64,000 bases of DNA from an uncultured Alphaproteobacteria bacterium. GTDB taxonomy: Bacteria; Pseudomonadota; Alphaproteobacteria; Caulobacterales; Caulobacteraceae. Below, one piece after another: positions 1-7,654 of the stretch. The DNA is taken from contig CAIJOB010000027.1 in NCBI GenBank assembly GCA_903822175.1, positions 1 to 64,000 of the forward strand, in the 5' to 3' direction. Each line of letters opens with the position of its first letter. Within the stretch, counting starts at the first letter, position 1. A program made the translations under genes and the position numbers. The notes under the pieces were generated by a model. It did no database searches. It was not told the DNA's origin and worked only from the letters and a program-made list of their open reading frames with translations.

Positions 1-142
1 GCGGGCCCACATCAAACGCCAGACCATCGAACATCGGCGCTTGCAGCACCGCAAAATCGCCGCCTAAATATCAACCCCAGATGAGGTCCACTCTCCGCTA
101 AATCCGAACCCCAACTGTCTCAAAACATCTGACGACGTACAA
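1..142 (+). mobile_element. Probable insertion-sequence right end (transposase C-terminus plus flank)
   Basis: An open frame enters from the left edge and stops at 65-67, giving a basic 21-residue tail ending RLQHRKIAA, as at the C-terminus of a DDE-type transposase. The following stretch, including the phrase ACTGTCTCAAAACATCTGACGACG, is not coding and has the look of an IS terminal segment. The IS family cannot be named and the other end lies outside the window, so this is a weak call. Confidence 0.35.
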
Positions 143-184
143 TCACTGCAGACTTACATCCTTCTATCGCTAGTCCTGGTCGCC

Positions 185-580
185 GTGTGCGTGTTCGCCC
201 TGTGGAAGGGTGGACCGGCCGAGCGGACGGGCGCCGCTGTGATCATCGTGCTGGTGGTCCTCGAGCGGCTGGCCCACGCCCTGCCCCAGGGCTGGTGGCC
301 GATCATCAGCCTCTGCGGCGACGCGCTTACCGCCCTTGGCCTGCTGGTCATCGCCATCCGCTACGCGAGCTTCTGGCTGGGCGGGGTGATGCTGCTCTAC
401 GCGGCCCAGTTCACCCTGCATTCCTTCTATCTGGTGACCGGCCGCTCCAGCGACACACCGCTGCACATCATCATCAGCGACCTCAATTTCGCGGCCATTC
501 TGGTGTGCCTGACCGCCGGCACGACCATGGCCTGGCGCGCCCGCCTTCGCGCCGCGAAAGATGCCCCCGCCGCGTCCTGA
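185..580 (+). CDS. Small multi-pass membrane protein, possibly 5'-truncated
   Basis: From the first standard start (GTG at 185) this encodes 131 residues with about three or four hydrophobic segments (VIIVLVVLERL, WWPIISLCGDALTALGLLVI, GVMLLYAAQF, AAILVCLTAG) and a basic C-terminus. The same frame stays open upstream to 68, and codons 143-184 (SLQTYILLSLVLVAV) complete a first transmembrane helix that the GTG start would cut in half. No ATG, GTG or TTG is present in frame upstream. The likely explanation is that the neighbouring IS replaced the natural start; use of a rare start is the alternative. No family is recognised. Confidence 0.55.
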   Translation: MCVFALWKGGPAERTGAAVIIVLVVLERLAHALPQGWWPIISLCGDALTALGLLVIAIRYASFWLGGVMLLYAAQFTLHSFYLVTGRSSDTPLHIIISDLNFAAILVCLTAGTTMAWRARLRAAKDAPAAS

Positions 581-667
581 CCGGCCTGCGCCATAGCGTC
601 GCCTGACGGCGCTTGCAGAAAACTTCCGCTTGATCCGGATCGCAAACCCGGGCTTTTGGCGCGCGGG

Positions 668-713
668 CCACGCCCTCCCAACGGGGCGCAGTCCATCTGT
701 AAGGATGGGAGAC
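668..713 (+). ncRNA. Putative serC RNA motif in the serC leader
   Basis: Two small hairpins lie directly before the serC start: 671-675 pairs with 684-688 around the loop TCCCAACG, and 693-697 (CCATC) pairs with 704-708 (GATGG), followed by GGGAGAC. Established knowledge: a two-hairpin serC RNA motif (Rfam family serC) precedes serC-serA operons in Alphaproteobacteria, close to the start codon. The position and hairpin pattern fit, but the consensus was recalled, not searched. Confidence 0.5.
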
Positions 714-719
714 ATCGAT

Positions 720-1916
720 ATGACTGACCTCGCCCCTAATCATGGGCAAAAGCCGGCGATGCGCCCCGCGCGTCCCGAGTTTTCCTCCGGCCCCTGCGCC
801 AAGCGCCCAGGCTGGACCCCGCAAAATCTCCAGAATGCCGTGCTCGGACGCTCGCACCGTTCCAAGCTCGGCAAGGCGCGCCTCACGGAGGCGATCGACC
901 GCACCCGTGAGGTGCTGGAGGTTCCCGACGACTTCCTGATCGGCATCGTGCCCGGCTCCGACACCGGCGCCGTCGAGATGGCCATGTGGTCGATGCTGGG
1001 CCCCAAGCCCGTGCAGCTGCTGGCCTTCGAAAGCTTCGGCAAGGACTGGGTGACCGACGTCACCAAGCAGCTCAAGCTCGATGCGCAGGTGCTCGACGCC
1101 CCCTATGGCGAACTGCCCGACCTCACCCAGGTCCGCCCCGACGCCGACCTGGTCTTCACCTGGAACGGCACCACGTCGGGTGTGCGCGTCCCCAACGGCG
1201 ACTTCATCGCCGCCGACCGCACCGGCATCGTGATCTGTGACGCCACCAGCGCCGCCTTCGCCCAGGACCTCGCCTGGGACAAACTCGATGTGGTGACCTT
1301 CTCCTGGCAGAAGGCGCTGGGCGGCGAGGCCGCGCACGGGGTCCTGATCCTCTCGCCCCGCGCCGTGGCCCGCCTGGAAAGCCACACGGCCGCCTGGCCG
1401 ATGCCCAAGCTCTTCCGCATGACCTCCAAGAAGGACGGCGTGAACAAGGTCACCCTCGACATCTTCGAAGGCGCGACCATCAACACGCCCTCGATGCTGG
1501 CGGTGGAAGACGCGGTCGACGCGCTGAAATGGGCGGCCTCGATCGGCGGCCTCACTGAGATGAAGCGCCGCGCCGACGCCAACCTGGGCGTGCTCGAGGC
1601 CTGGGCGCAGAAGACCGGCTGGGTCGCCTTCCTCGCGGCCGATCCGGACACCCGCTCCAACACCTCGGTGTGCCTCAAGGTCATCGATCCGGCGATCACC
1701 AACCTTTCCGACGACGCCCAGGCTGACTTCGCCAAGAAGCTGGCCGCGCTGCTGGAGAAGGAAGGCGTCGCGCTGGACGTCGGCGGCTACCGCGACGCCC
1801 CTCCGGGCCTGCGGATCTGGTGCGGCGCCACGGTCGAAACCTCCGACCTCGACGCGCTCACCCCCTGGCTCGACTGGGCCTTCGCGTCCGTCTCCGCCGA
1901 ACTCCAGGCGGCCTGA
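720..1916 (+). CDS. serC: Phosphoserine aminotransferase SerC
   Basis: Second step of serine synthesis: PLP-dependent transamination of 3-phosphohydroxypyruvate with glutamate. The 398-residue product is of the long alphaproteobacterial/archaeal-type SerC. It shows the N-terminal [12 protein letters not shown] signature, the cofactor aspartate in [10 protein letters not shown], and the Schiff-base lysine in FSWQKALGG (K198). The ATG at 720 is chosen because GGGAGA sits seven bases upstream; an ATG at 705 would lie inside the leader hairpin. serA follows 79 bases downstream on the same strand, so the pair is probably one operon. The product is cytoplasmic. Confidence 0.95.
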   Translation: MTDLAPNHGQKPAMRPARPEFSSGPCAKRPGWTPQNLQNAVLGRSHRSKLGKARLTEAIDRTREVLEVPDDFLIGIVPGSDTGAVEMAMWSMLGPKPVQLLAFESFGKDWVTDVTKQLKLDAQVLDAPYGELPDLTQVRPDADLVFTWNGTTSGVRVPNGDFIAADRTGIVICDATSAAFAQDLAWDKLDVVTFSWQKALGGEAAHGVLILSPRAVARLESHTAAWPMPKLFRMTSKKDGVNKVTLDIFEGATINTPSMLAVEDAVDALKWAASIGGLTEMKRRADANLGVLEAWAQKTGWVAFLAADPDTRSNTSVCLKVIDPAITNLSDDAQADFAKKLAALLEKEGVALDVGGYRDAPPGLRIWCGATVETSDLDALTPWLDWAFASVSAELQAA

Positions 1917-1921
1917 ACCCC

Positions 1922-1937
1922 GGCGCGTTCGCGCGCC
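1922..1937 (+). other. UUCG-loop hairpin between serC and serA
   Basis: GGCGCG-TTCG-CGCGCC forms a perfect 6-bp stem with a UUCG tetraloop. A second, weaker hairpin (CCTTCCC with GGGGAGG, about 1954-1977) follows before serA. There is no T-run, so these look like mRNA stability or processing elements rather than a full terminator. Confidence 0.5.
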
Positions 1938-1995
1938 AGCCCCCGATATCAGACCCTTCCCGCGCGTCGGGGAGGGCTATCCCAAGGATATTCCC

Positions 1996-3570
1996 ATGCC
2001 CCGCGTTCTCATCGCCGATAGCCTCAGCCCCGCCGCCGTCGACATCTTCAAGCAGCGCGGCGTCGACGCCGACATCAAGACCGGCCTCTCCAAGGAGGAC
2101 CTGATCAAGATCATCGGCGACTACGACGGCCTGGTCGTCCGCTCCGACACCAAGCCCAACAAGGACGTCATCGCCGCCGCCACCAACCTCAAGGTGATCG
2201 GCCGCGCTGGCATCGGCGTCGACAACATCGACATCCCCGCCGCCACCGCCGCCGGGATCGTGGTGATGAACACCCCCTTCGGCAACTCGATCACCACCGC
2301 CGAGCACGCCATCGCCATGATGTTCGCGCTCGCCCGCCAGATGCCCGCCGCCGACGCCTCCACCCAGGCCGGCAAGTGGGAGAAGAGCCGCTTCATGGGT
2401 GTCGAGCTCTACGGCAAGACCCTGGGCCTGATCGGCGCCGGCAACATCGGCTCCATCGTCGCCGACCGGGCGCTCGGCCTGAAGATGAAGGTCGTCGCCT
2501 ACGACCCCTTCCTGAGCGCCGAACGCGCCGTGGAAATGGGCGTCGAGAAGGTCGAGCTGGAAGACCTCCTGCCCCGCGCCGACTTCATCACCCTGCACAC
2601 CCCGCTCACCGACAAGACCCGCAACATCCTGTCGGCCGAGAACCTCGCCAAGACCAAGAAGGGCGTGATGATCGTCAACTGCGCCCGCGGCGGCCTCGTG
2701 GACGAAACCGCCCTGCGCGCGGCTCTGGAAAGCGGCCAGGTCGGCGGCGCCGGCTTCGACGTCTTCGTCACCGAGCCGGCCAAGGAGAACGTCCTCTTCG
2801 GCGCCCCCAACTTCGTCGCCACCCCGCACCTGGGCGCCTCGACCAACGAGGCGCAGGAGAACGTCGCCCTGCAGGTCGCCGAACAGATCAGCGACTATCT
2901 GCTGACCGGCGCCGTCACCAATGCGCTGAACAGCCCCTCGGTCACCGCCGAGGAGGCCCCGCGGCTGAAGCCCTTTATCGCGCTGGCTGAAAAGCTCGGG
3001 GCCTTCGCCGGCCAGATGGTCGACTTCGGCATCAAGGCCATCGACATCGCCTACGAGGGCGACGTCGCCAAGCTCAACGCCCGGCCGATGACCGCCGCGG
3101 CGCTGGCCGGCGTCATGCGGCCCATGCTGCCGGAGATCAACGTGGTCTCGGCCCCGGCGGTGGCCAAGGAGCGCGGCATCACCGTCTCCGAGAGCCGCCA
3201 GGACGACAGCCCCATCTACGAAAGCCTGATCCGCATCACCGTCACCACCGAAAAGGGCAAGCGCTCCTTCGCCGGATCGGTGCTGGCTGGCACGCCGCGC
3301 GTCGTCGAGGTCAAGGGCATGGACCTGGACAGCCCGTTCAGCCCGACCATGCTCTACGTCAACAACCTCGATAAGCCGGGTTTCATTGGCGCCCTGGGCA
3401 ACCTGCTGGGCGAGGCCGGTGTCAACATCGCCACCTTCAACCTCGGCCGCGTCTCCGCCGGCGACGACGCCATCGCGCTGGTCGGCGTAGACCAGGCCCC
3501 CAGCGAACCCCTGCTCGCCAAGCTCCAGTCCCTGCCCCACGTCAAGGAGGCGCGCGCGTTGGTGTTTTAG
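1996..3570 (+). CDS. serA: D-3-phosphoglycerate dehydrogenase SerA
   Basis: First step of serine synthesis, NAD-dependent oxidation of 3-phosphoglycerate. The 524-residue product is the long form: catalytic and Rossmann domains (GAGNIG at 147-152; R231 in NCARGG, E260 in VTE and H278 in ATPHLGAS as the Arg-Glu-His active-site set), an intervening domain from about 315 to 450, and a C-terminal ACT domain (about 455-524, starting LYVNNLDKPGFIG). The ACT domain is the usual site of serine feedback in this family; whether it binds serine here is inference. It is co-directional with serC. Confidence 0.96.
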   Translation: MPRVLIADSLSPAAVDIFKQRGVDADIKTGLSKEDLIKIIGDYDGLVVRSDTKPNKDVIAAATNLKVIGRAGIGVDNIDIPAATAAGIVVMNTPFGNSITTAEHAIAMMFALARQMPAADASTQAGKWEKSRFMGVELYGKTLGLIGAGNIGSIVADRALGLKMKVVAYDPFLSAERAVEMGVEKVELEDLLPRADFITLHTPLTDKTRNILSAENLAKTKKGVMIVNCARGGLVDETALRAALESGQVGGAGFDVFVTEPAKENVLFGAPNFVATPHLGASTNEAQENVALQVAEQISDYLLTGAVTNALNSPSVTAEEAPRLKPFIALAEKLGAFAGQMVDFGIKAIDIAYEGDVAKLNARPMTAAALAGVMRPMLPEINVVSAPAVAKERGITVSESRQDDSPIYESLIRITVTTEKGKRSFAGSVLAGTPRVVEVKGMDLDSPFSPTMLYVNNLDKPGFIGALGNLLGEAGVNIATFNLGRVSAGDDAIALVGVDQAPSEPLLAKLQSLPHVKEARALVF

Positions 3571-3620
3571 GGACGGCCCGCCGGTCTCTCCGCCGCCGCG
3601 TCAGCGGCAACGAAGATTTG

Positions 3621-3697
3621 GGCCACGGAAAACACGGAAAGAAACACGGAAGCCGGGCCGATCTCCCCTCCGTGCTCTTTCTGTGTTTTCCGTGGCC
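3621..3697. repeat. Long inverted repeat in the serA-SDR intergenic region
   Basis: The 22-base arm 3621-3642 pairs with 3676-3697 with a single G/A mismatch (a G-U pair in RNA), and pairing partly continues inward through ACACGGA. The left arm is itself built from repeated CACGGAAA units. It lies 50 bases after serA with no long T-run. It is probably a dispersed palindromic element that could also act as a terminator or 3'-end stabiliser. Confidence 0.7.
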
Positions 3698-3793
3698 ATC
3701 TTTTCTTCCGCTTCGCGGCCTCGTGTTCCCACCGCACCCGCTGCATAAGCTTGCCGTCACCGGCGTCACCGCCCACTGCCGACAGGAGCCCCC

Positions 3794-4540
3794 ATGTCCA
3801 CCGTCCTCATCACCGGATGCTCGTCCGGCTTCGGCCTGGATAACGCACAGGTCTTCCTCGACCGCGGCTGGTCGGTCATCGCCACCATGCGCACGCCGCG
3901 TGAGGATGTCCTGCCGGCGTCCGACCGCCTGCGGATCCTGCCGCTCGATGTCACCGACCCGGCCAGCATCGCCCAGTGCGTGGCCGCCGCCGGCCCCTTC
4001 GACGTCCTGGTGAACAACGCCGGCGTCGGCCAGATGAGCCCGCTGGAAGGTGTCTCGATGGACAAGATCCGCGAGCTCTTCGAGACCAACACGCTAGGGA
4101 CCATCGCCATGACCCAGGCCGTCATCCCCCAGATGCGGGAACAGGGCTCAGGCGTGATCGTCAACGTCACCTCCGGCGTGACCTTCCAGCCCCTGCCGCT
4201 GATGTCGATCTACACGGCCAGCAAGGCGGCGGTGAACGCCTTCACCGAGTCCGTGGCGCTGGAGCTGGAGCCGCTTGGCGTGCGCGTCCGCATCGTCATC
4301 CCCGGCCGCGCCCCCGAGACCCCCTTCGGCGACAACGCCCGCGCCCGCATGGGCCTCAATATCCCGGAAGCCTACCAGGCGCTCGCGGCCCCGATGATGG
4401 GACGCTTTGGCGCCGGCGGCGACATCACCACCTCCCGGGACGTCTCCGAAGCCGTCTGGCGCGCCGCCACCGACCCCGCCTGCCCCATGCGGCTTCCCGC
4501 CGGCGCCGACGCGGTCGCGCGCTTCAACGCAGCGAAGTAG
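3794..4540 (+). CDS. SDR family oxidoreductase
   Basis: This 248-residue classical short-chain dehydrogenase has the nucleotide-binding motif TGCSSGFG near residues 7-14, NNAG at 74-77 and the catalytic Ser127-Tyr140-Lys144 set. AGGAG lies six bases before the ATG. Family members use NAD(P)H to reduce or oxidise carbonyl/hydroxyl substrates; the substrate cannot be read from the sequence. It stands alone, facing a second SDR on the opposite strand. Confidence 0.88.
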   Translation: MSTVLITGCSSGFGLDNAQVFLDRGWSVIATMRTPREDVLPASDRLRILPLDVTDPASIAQCVAAAGPFDVLVNNAGVGQMSPLEGVSMDKIRELFETNTLGTIAMTQAVIPQMREQGSGVIVNVTSGVTFQPLPLMSIYTASKAAVNAFTESVALELEPLGVRVRIVIPGRAPETPFGDNARARMGLNIPEAYQALAAPMMGRFGAGGDITTSRDVSEAVWRAATDPACPMRLPAGADAVARFNAAK

Positions 4541-4623
4541 CTCCGGTCTACGCGGCCACCGCGCCTTCGAGTTGCTTCGGCAGCCAGCCGACCATCAGCG
4601 CCAGCCCCTCCGGAAGCGTCGAA
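4541..4623 (-). pseudogene. Possible gene remnant (C-terminal fragment)
   Basis: Between the two SDR genes, one minus-strand frame stays open from the hairpin and ends at a TAG at 4551-4553, reading LPEGLALMVGWLPKQLEGAV at its end. It has no start, and its 5' side is replaced by the 4624-4651 hairpin. It resembles the tail of a decayed gene rather than a functional ORF. The parent family is not recognised. Confidence 0.25.
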
Positions 4624-4651
4624 GGGCTCGGCCGCGGATGCGGCCGAGCCC
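4624..4651. terminator. Strong hairpin between convergent genes
   Basis: A perfect 12-bp stem (4624-4635 with 4640-4651) closed by the 4-base loop GGAT lies between two convergent SDR genes, where a bidirectional terminator is expected. No T-run follows, so it is terminator-like rather than a textbook intrinsic terminator. Confidence 0.55.
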
Positions 4652-4672
4652 ACATGAGTCTCGGTGGAGAGG

Positions 4673-5428
4673 CTAGAGCTTGGAACCGCCGTCGACGCGC
4701 AGGGTGTCGCCGGTGATCCAACGGGCGGCGTCCGAAGCCAGGAAGACCACGGCGCTGGCGATATCGTCCGGTTGCGCGACGCGCTTCAGGGCCTGCAGGC
4801 TGAGCGTGAAGTCGCGGCCCTCATCGGTCTTGGCGAAGCTCGACATGTCGGTGGCCACCACGCCGGGCGCCACGGCGTTGACCCGCACGCCCCGCTCGCC
4901 CAGCGCCTGAGCGAAGTGCTTCACCAGGGTGTCGATCGCGCCCTTGGTCGCCGCATAGGCGGAGAGTGTGCCGACCGTCGCGTGGGCGGCGAGGGAAGAT
5001 ACCAGCACCACGCTGGAGCCTTCACCCAGGATCGGCATCAGTTGTTGAACCAGGAAGAAGGGCGCGCGGACGTTCACGGCGAACAGGGTGTCGAAGTCCT
5101 CGACCGTATAGCCCTCAACAGGCTTGGCCCCGGCGACGCCGGCGTTCGCGAACAGGATGTCGAGGCGCCCGCCGACGATCCCACGGACCTCGGCGGCTAG
5201 CTTGTGGGCGCCGTCGGGGGCGGCCAGGTCGGCCTGCAAGGCCTGGGCGCGACCGCCGGCGTCTGTGATCTGCTTCACGACGGCGGCGGCTTCGTCGGCG
5301 TTGCGGCCATAGTGCACCAGCACCTGGGCGCCGGCTTCGGCGAGCGCGATGGCGGTGGCGCGGCCGATGCCGCGCGAAGCGCCGGTCACCAGGGCGGTCT
5401 TGCCGGAGAGCGTGTGAGTTTGGGGCAT
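4673..5428 (-). CDS. SDR family oxidoreductase (FabG-like)
   Basis: This is a 251-residue classical SDR: TGASRGIG at 15-22, NAG at 95-97, Ser144/145-Tyr158-Lys162 as catalytic residues, and a C-terminal VDGG signature as in 3-oxoacyl-ACP reductase-like enzymes. The ATG at 5428 is chosen because it opens the usual N-terminus (MPQTHTLSGKTALVTG); upstream codons belong to the promoter region. It is divergent from a LysR regulator with about 118 bp between starts, the standard layout in which the LysR protein controls its divergent neighbour. The exact substrate is unknown. Confidence 0.88.
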   Translation of the reverse strand: MPQTHTLSGKTALVTGASRGIGRATAIALAEAGAQVLVHYGRNADEAAAVVKQITDAGGRAQALQADLAAPDGAHKLAAEVRGIVGGRLDILFANAGVAGAKPVEGYTVEDFDTLFAVNVRAPFFLVQQLMPILGEGSSVVLVSSLAAHATVGTLSAYAATKGAIDTLVKHFAQALGERGVRVNAVAPGVVATDMSSFAKTDEGRDFTLSLQALKRVAQPDDIASAVVFLASDAARWITGDTLRVDGGSKL

Positions 5429-5546
5429 GGCTGAAGTCCTTGTCTGAGGAGCTGTGGGGCCGTCCCCATCGCTGCTGGGACTGTTGGTATTCCCGGTCTC
5501 TCTCGTGGAAAAAGACTTTGCAGGTCTCCACCTATGCCTCAAAAGC

Positions 5547-6431
5547 ATGGACATGGAGCTTCGGCATCTTCGCTACTTCATCGCCGTGGTCGAGGAGGGC
5601 GGGCTCACCGCGGCTGCCGAGCGGCGTCTGCACACCTCCCAGCCCTCGCTCAGCCGGCAGATCCGTGACCTGGAGTACGAGGTCGGCGTACCCCTGTTGA
5701 CCCGCACGCCGCATGGGGTCGAGCCGACCCCGGCGGGCGTGGCCTTCCTGGATCATGCCCGGCTGGCAGTGGCCCAGGCCGCCGCGGCCGGCGAGGCCGC
5801 ACGCCGCGCGGGCCGGACCTCCAAGCCCAGCTTCTCGGTCGGTTTCCTACTCGGCGAGGAGGTGGACTGGCTCACCACCGTCACCCGCGGGCTGGGCGAA
5901 GACCTGCCCGGCCTGGAGCTCAGAATCTCCAGTGGCTACTCACCTCAACTCGCTGAGGAAGTCGCCCAGGGCAAGCTCGACATCGCCATCATCCGCCGCG
6001 AGCCGCAGGCCGAACTGGCCTATCGCCTTTTGGGTCGCGAACCCCTGGTCGTGGTATTGCCCAGCGATCATCGCTTGGCTGCCCAGACCGCCATCGACAT
6101 CGCCGATCTGGTTGACGAGCCCTACGTCGGCTTTTCGGACGTGCCGCGCGTGCTGCGCGACGTGGTCGAGGGCTATTTCCGGGAATGCGGCGCAGCGTTC
6201 GAACCGGCGCATCGGATCGATAACTTCGCGATGGGAATCTCGCTGGTGGCCTCCACCCGCGGCTTCGCGATCTTGCCGACCTACGCGACCAACTACCTTC
6301 CCTGGTCAGTGGTTAGCCGGCCGCTGGCCGGGACCGCGCCGACCATCGATCTGATGCTGGCCTACCACCGCGCGAACAGCTCGCCGGTCGTGACGGCTCT
6401 GCTAGGCCGGCTGAACCAGCCCGCGGACTAG
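5547..6431 (+). CDS. LysR family transcriptional regulator
   Basis: The 294-residue product begins MDMELRHLRYFIAVVEEGG, the typical LysR winged-helix N-terminus, with the recognition helix in TSQPSLSRQIRDLE (about 33-46). The rest is a periplasmic-binding-protein-like effector domain. Two start codons six bases apart (5547, 5553) are equally possible. It is divergent from the SDR at 4673-5428 and probably regulates it and itself; the inducer is unknown. Confidence 0.9.
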   Translation: MDMELRHLRYFIAVVEEGGLTAAAERRLHTSQPSLSRQIRDLEYEVGVPLLTRTPHGVEPTPAGVAFLDHARLAVAQAAAAGEAARRAGRTSKPSFSVGFLLGEEVDWLTTVTRGLGEDLPGLELRISSGYSPQLAEEVAQGKLDIAIIRREPQAELAYRLLGREPLVVVLPSDHRLAAQTAIDIADLVDEPYVGFSDVPRVLRDVVEGYFRECGAAFEPAHRIDNFAMGISLVASTRGFAILPTYATNYLPWSVVSRPLAGTAPTIDLMLAYHRANSSPVVTALLGRLNQPAD

Positions 6432-6442
6432 TCGCCGCCCGA

Positions 6443-7501
6443 TCACTCCCCGCCCTTGGCCGCCGCGGCCGTCGCCGCCTCCTTCAGGCGGGCGCCGCGC
6501 AGGATGCCTTCCATCGCGTAGTTCCCTTCATGGCAGGCATATTCGTAGATCTGCCCCTTGGCCGGCTTGAAGGAATATTCGCCCGACCAGGCCTTGGTGT
6601 AGTGGCCCGGATCGTCGACCGTGAACTGATAGAGCAGCTCGCCCTTGCCGATCCGCGTGAACCGTTCCGTCACCGTGCCCTGGGCCGAGACGGGCGTCAT
6701 GGTGCGGCCTTCCTGAATGGGGTGCACGTTCCGGGTCTCGGTGACCATGGTGTCGCCCTCCCACCAGGCCACGGTGTCGCCCAGCCACGGCCGGATCACC
6801 GGCGGATTGTGGTGGGCGCGGGCCTCCTTGGCCGACGCGAAGATCGGGGCGATCCGCAGGTCGTGATTCATCTCCAGGTCGATGACGAAATAGCCGGGGG
6901 TGACGAAGAAGGCGTAGTTGTTGTTGTACAGCGCGTTCAGCATCACCGGTCCGCCGGCGTCGCTCTGGGAGATCAGGCAGCGTTCGCGCAGCGGCAGGTC
7001 TTCGGGGTCGGTGTAGGCGCCCCGTCCCGACTGATACTCGACCCCGTCGCGGTTCATCAGCGCCAGGCTCTTCGCGCGGTTCTTGAACGGCATCTTCCCA
7101 TCGGCCGGGCTGATGATGAACGAGGACCGCGCCTCGCCGCGCACCCGCATCAGCCCGTCGCCGGAATCGATCCAGAACGAGTCGTAGCCGGCCGTGGCGT
7201 TCTCATCCTTGAAAGCGCCCTTGCTGAGATCGGAGGGCCGGTTCGCCGCCGCAACGCGTTCGGTCGTCGCCTTCGCCACCGCCTCCGCCTGTTCCTTCGA
7301 GACGGCGAGCTGGGAAAAGTTCGCGGGCCGCTCGAGCCGGGTGACCGTCGCGTTCGTCCAGACCCCCTCAAAATTGCGCGCCAGGTCCTTGGGCGCGGCG
7401 GCTTGGGGTGCAGCAGCCTGACCCTGTGATTGGGCGAAGGCCGGGCCGCCGAGCAGCACCGTCATCATGGCGGCCGCCGAGATCACGCGTCTTCCTGTCA
7501 T
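6443..7501 (-). CDS. Secreted protein of an orphan family (paralogue of the gene at 53860)
   Basis: The 352-residue product has a Sec signal peptide (MTGRRVISAAAMMTVLLGGPAFA). The ATG at 7501 is supported by GAGGAGGA just upstream. The mature part shares ordered motifs with the protein at 53860-54897: RCL.S, YNN.Y, GD.V..W.GDT.V.ET, TERF.RI, YQFTV.DP, SGE, and KGQ.YEYACHEGNYA near the C-terminus. Two conserved cysteines (in RCL and YACHEG) could form a disulfide. No catalytic family is recognised, so the function is unknown; export to the periplasm is inferred. Confidence 0.8.
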   Translation of the reverse strand: MTGRRVISAAAMMTVLLGGPAFAQSQGQAAAPQAAAPKDLARNFEGVWTNATVTRLERPANFSQLAVSKEQAEAVAKATTERVAAANRPSDLSKGAFKDENATAGYDSFWIDSGDGLMRVRGEARSSFIISPADGKMPFKNRAKSLALMNRDGVEYQSGRGAYTDPEDLPLRERCLISQSDAGGPVMLNALYNNNYAFFVTPGYFVIDLEMNHDLRIAPIFASAKEARAHHNPPVIRPWLGDTVAWWEGDTMVTETRNVHPIQEGRTMTPVSAQGTVTERFTRIGKGELLYQFTVDDPGHYTKAWSGEYSFKPAKGQIYEYACHEGNYAMEGILRGARLKEAATAAAAKGGE

Positions 7502-7620
7502 CGCATCGTCCTCCTCGGCCTCGCCGCCTTCGCTCTCAACTGGCGCGTGGCAAGGCCTTGCAGGAAGCTACGCCCTCCCAAGCCAGGATGGATAGCCACC
7601 ACATGAGATTTGACCGCCCC

Positions 7621-7654
7621 GGACGTCTCCGAAGCCGTGTGACGCGCCGCCGCC
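7621..7654 (+). pseudogene. 34-base relic of an SDR gene
   Basis: This short stretch matches 31 of 34 bases with 4438-4471, inside the SDR gene at 3794-4540 (the DVSEAVWRAA segment), but its frame is closed by a TGA. The flanks do not match clearly. It appears to be the leftover of a duplicated and decayed SDR gene, squeezed between two minus-strand genes. Confidence 0.45.
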
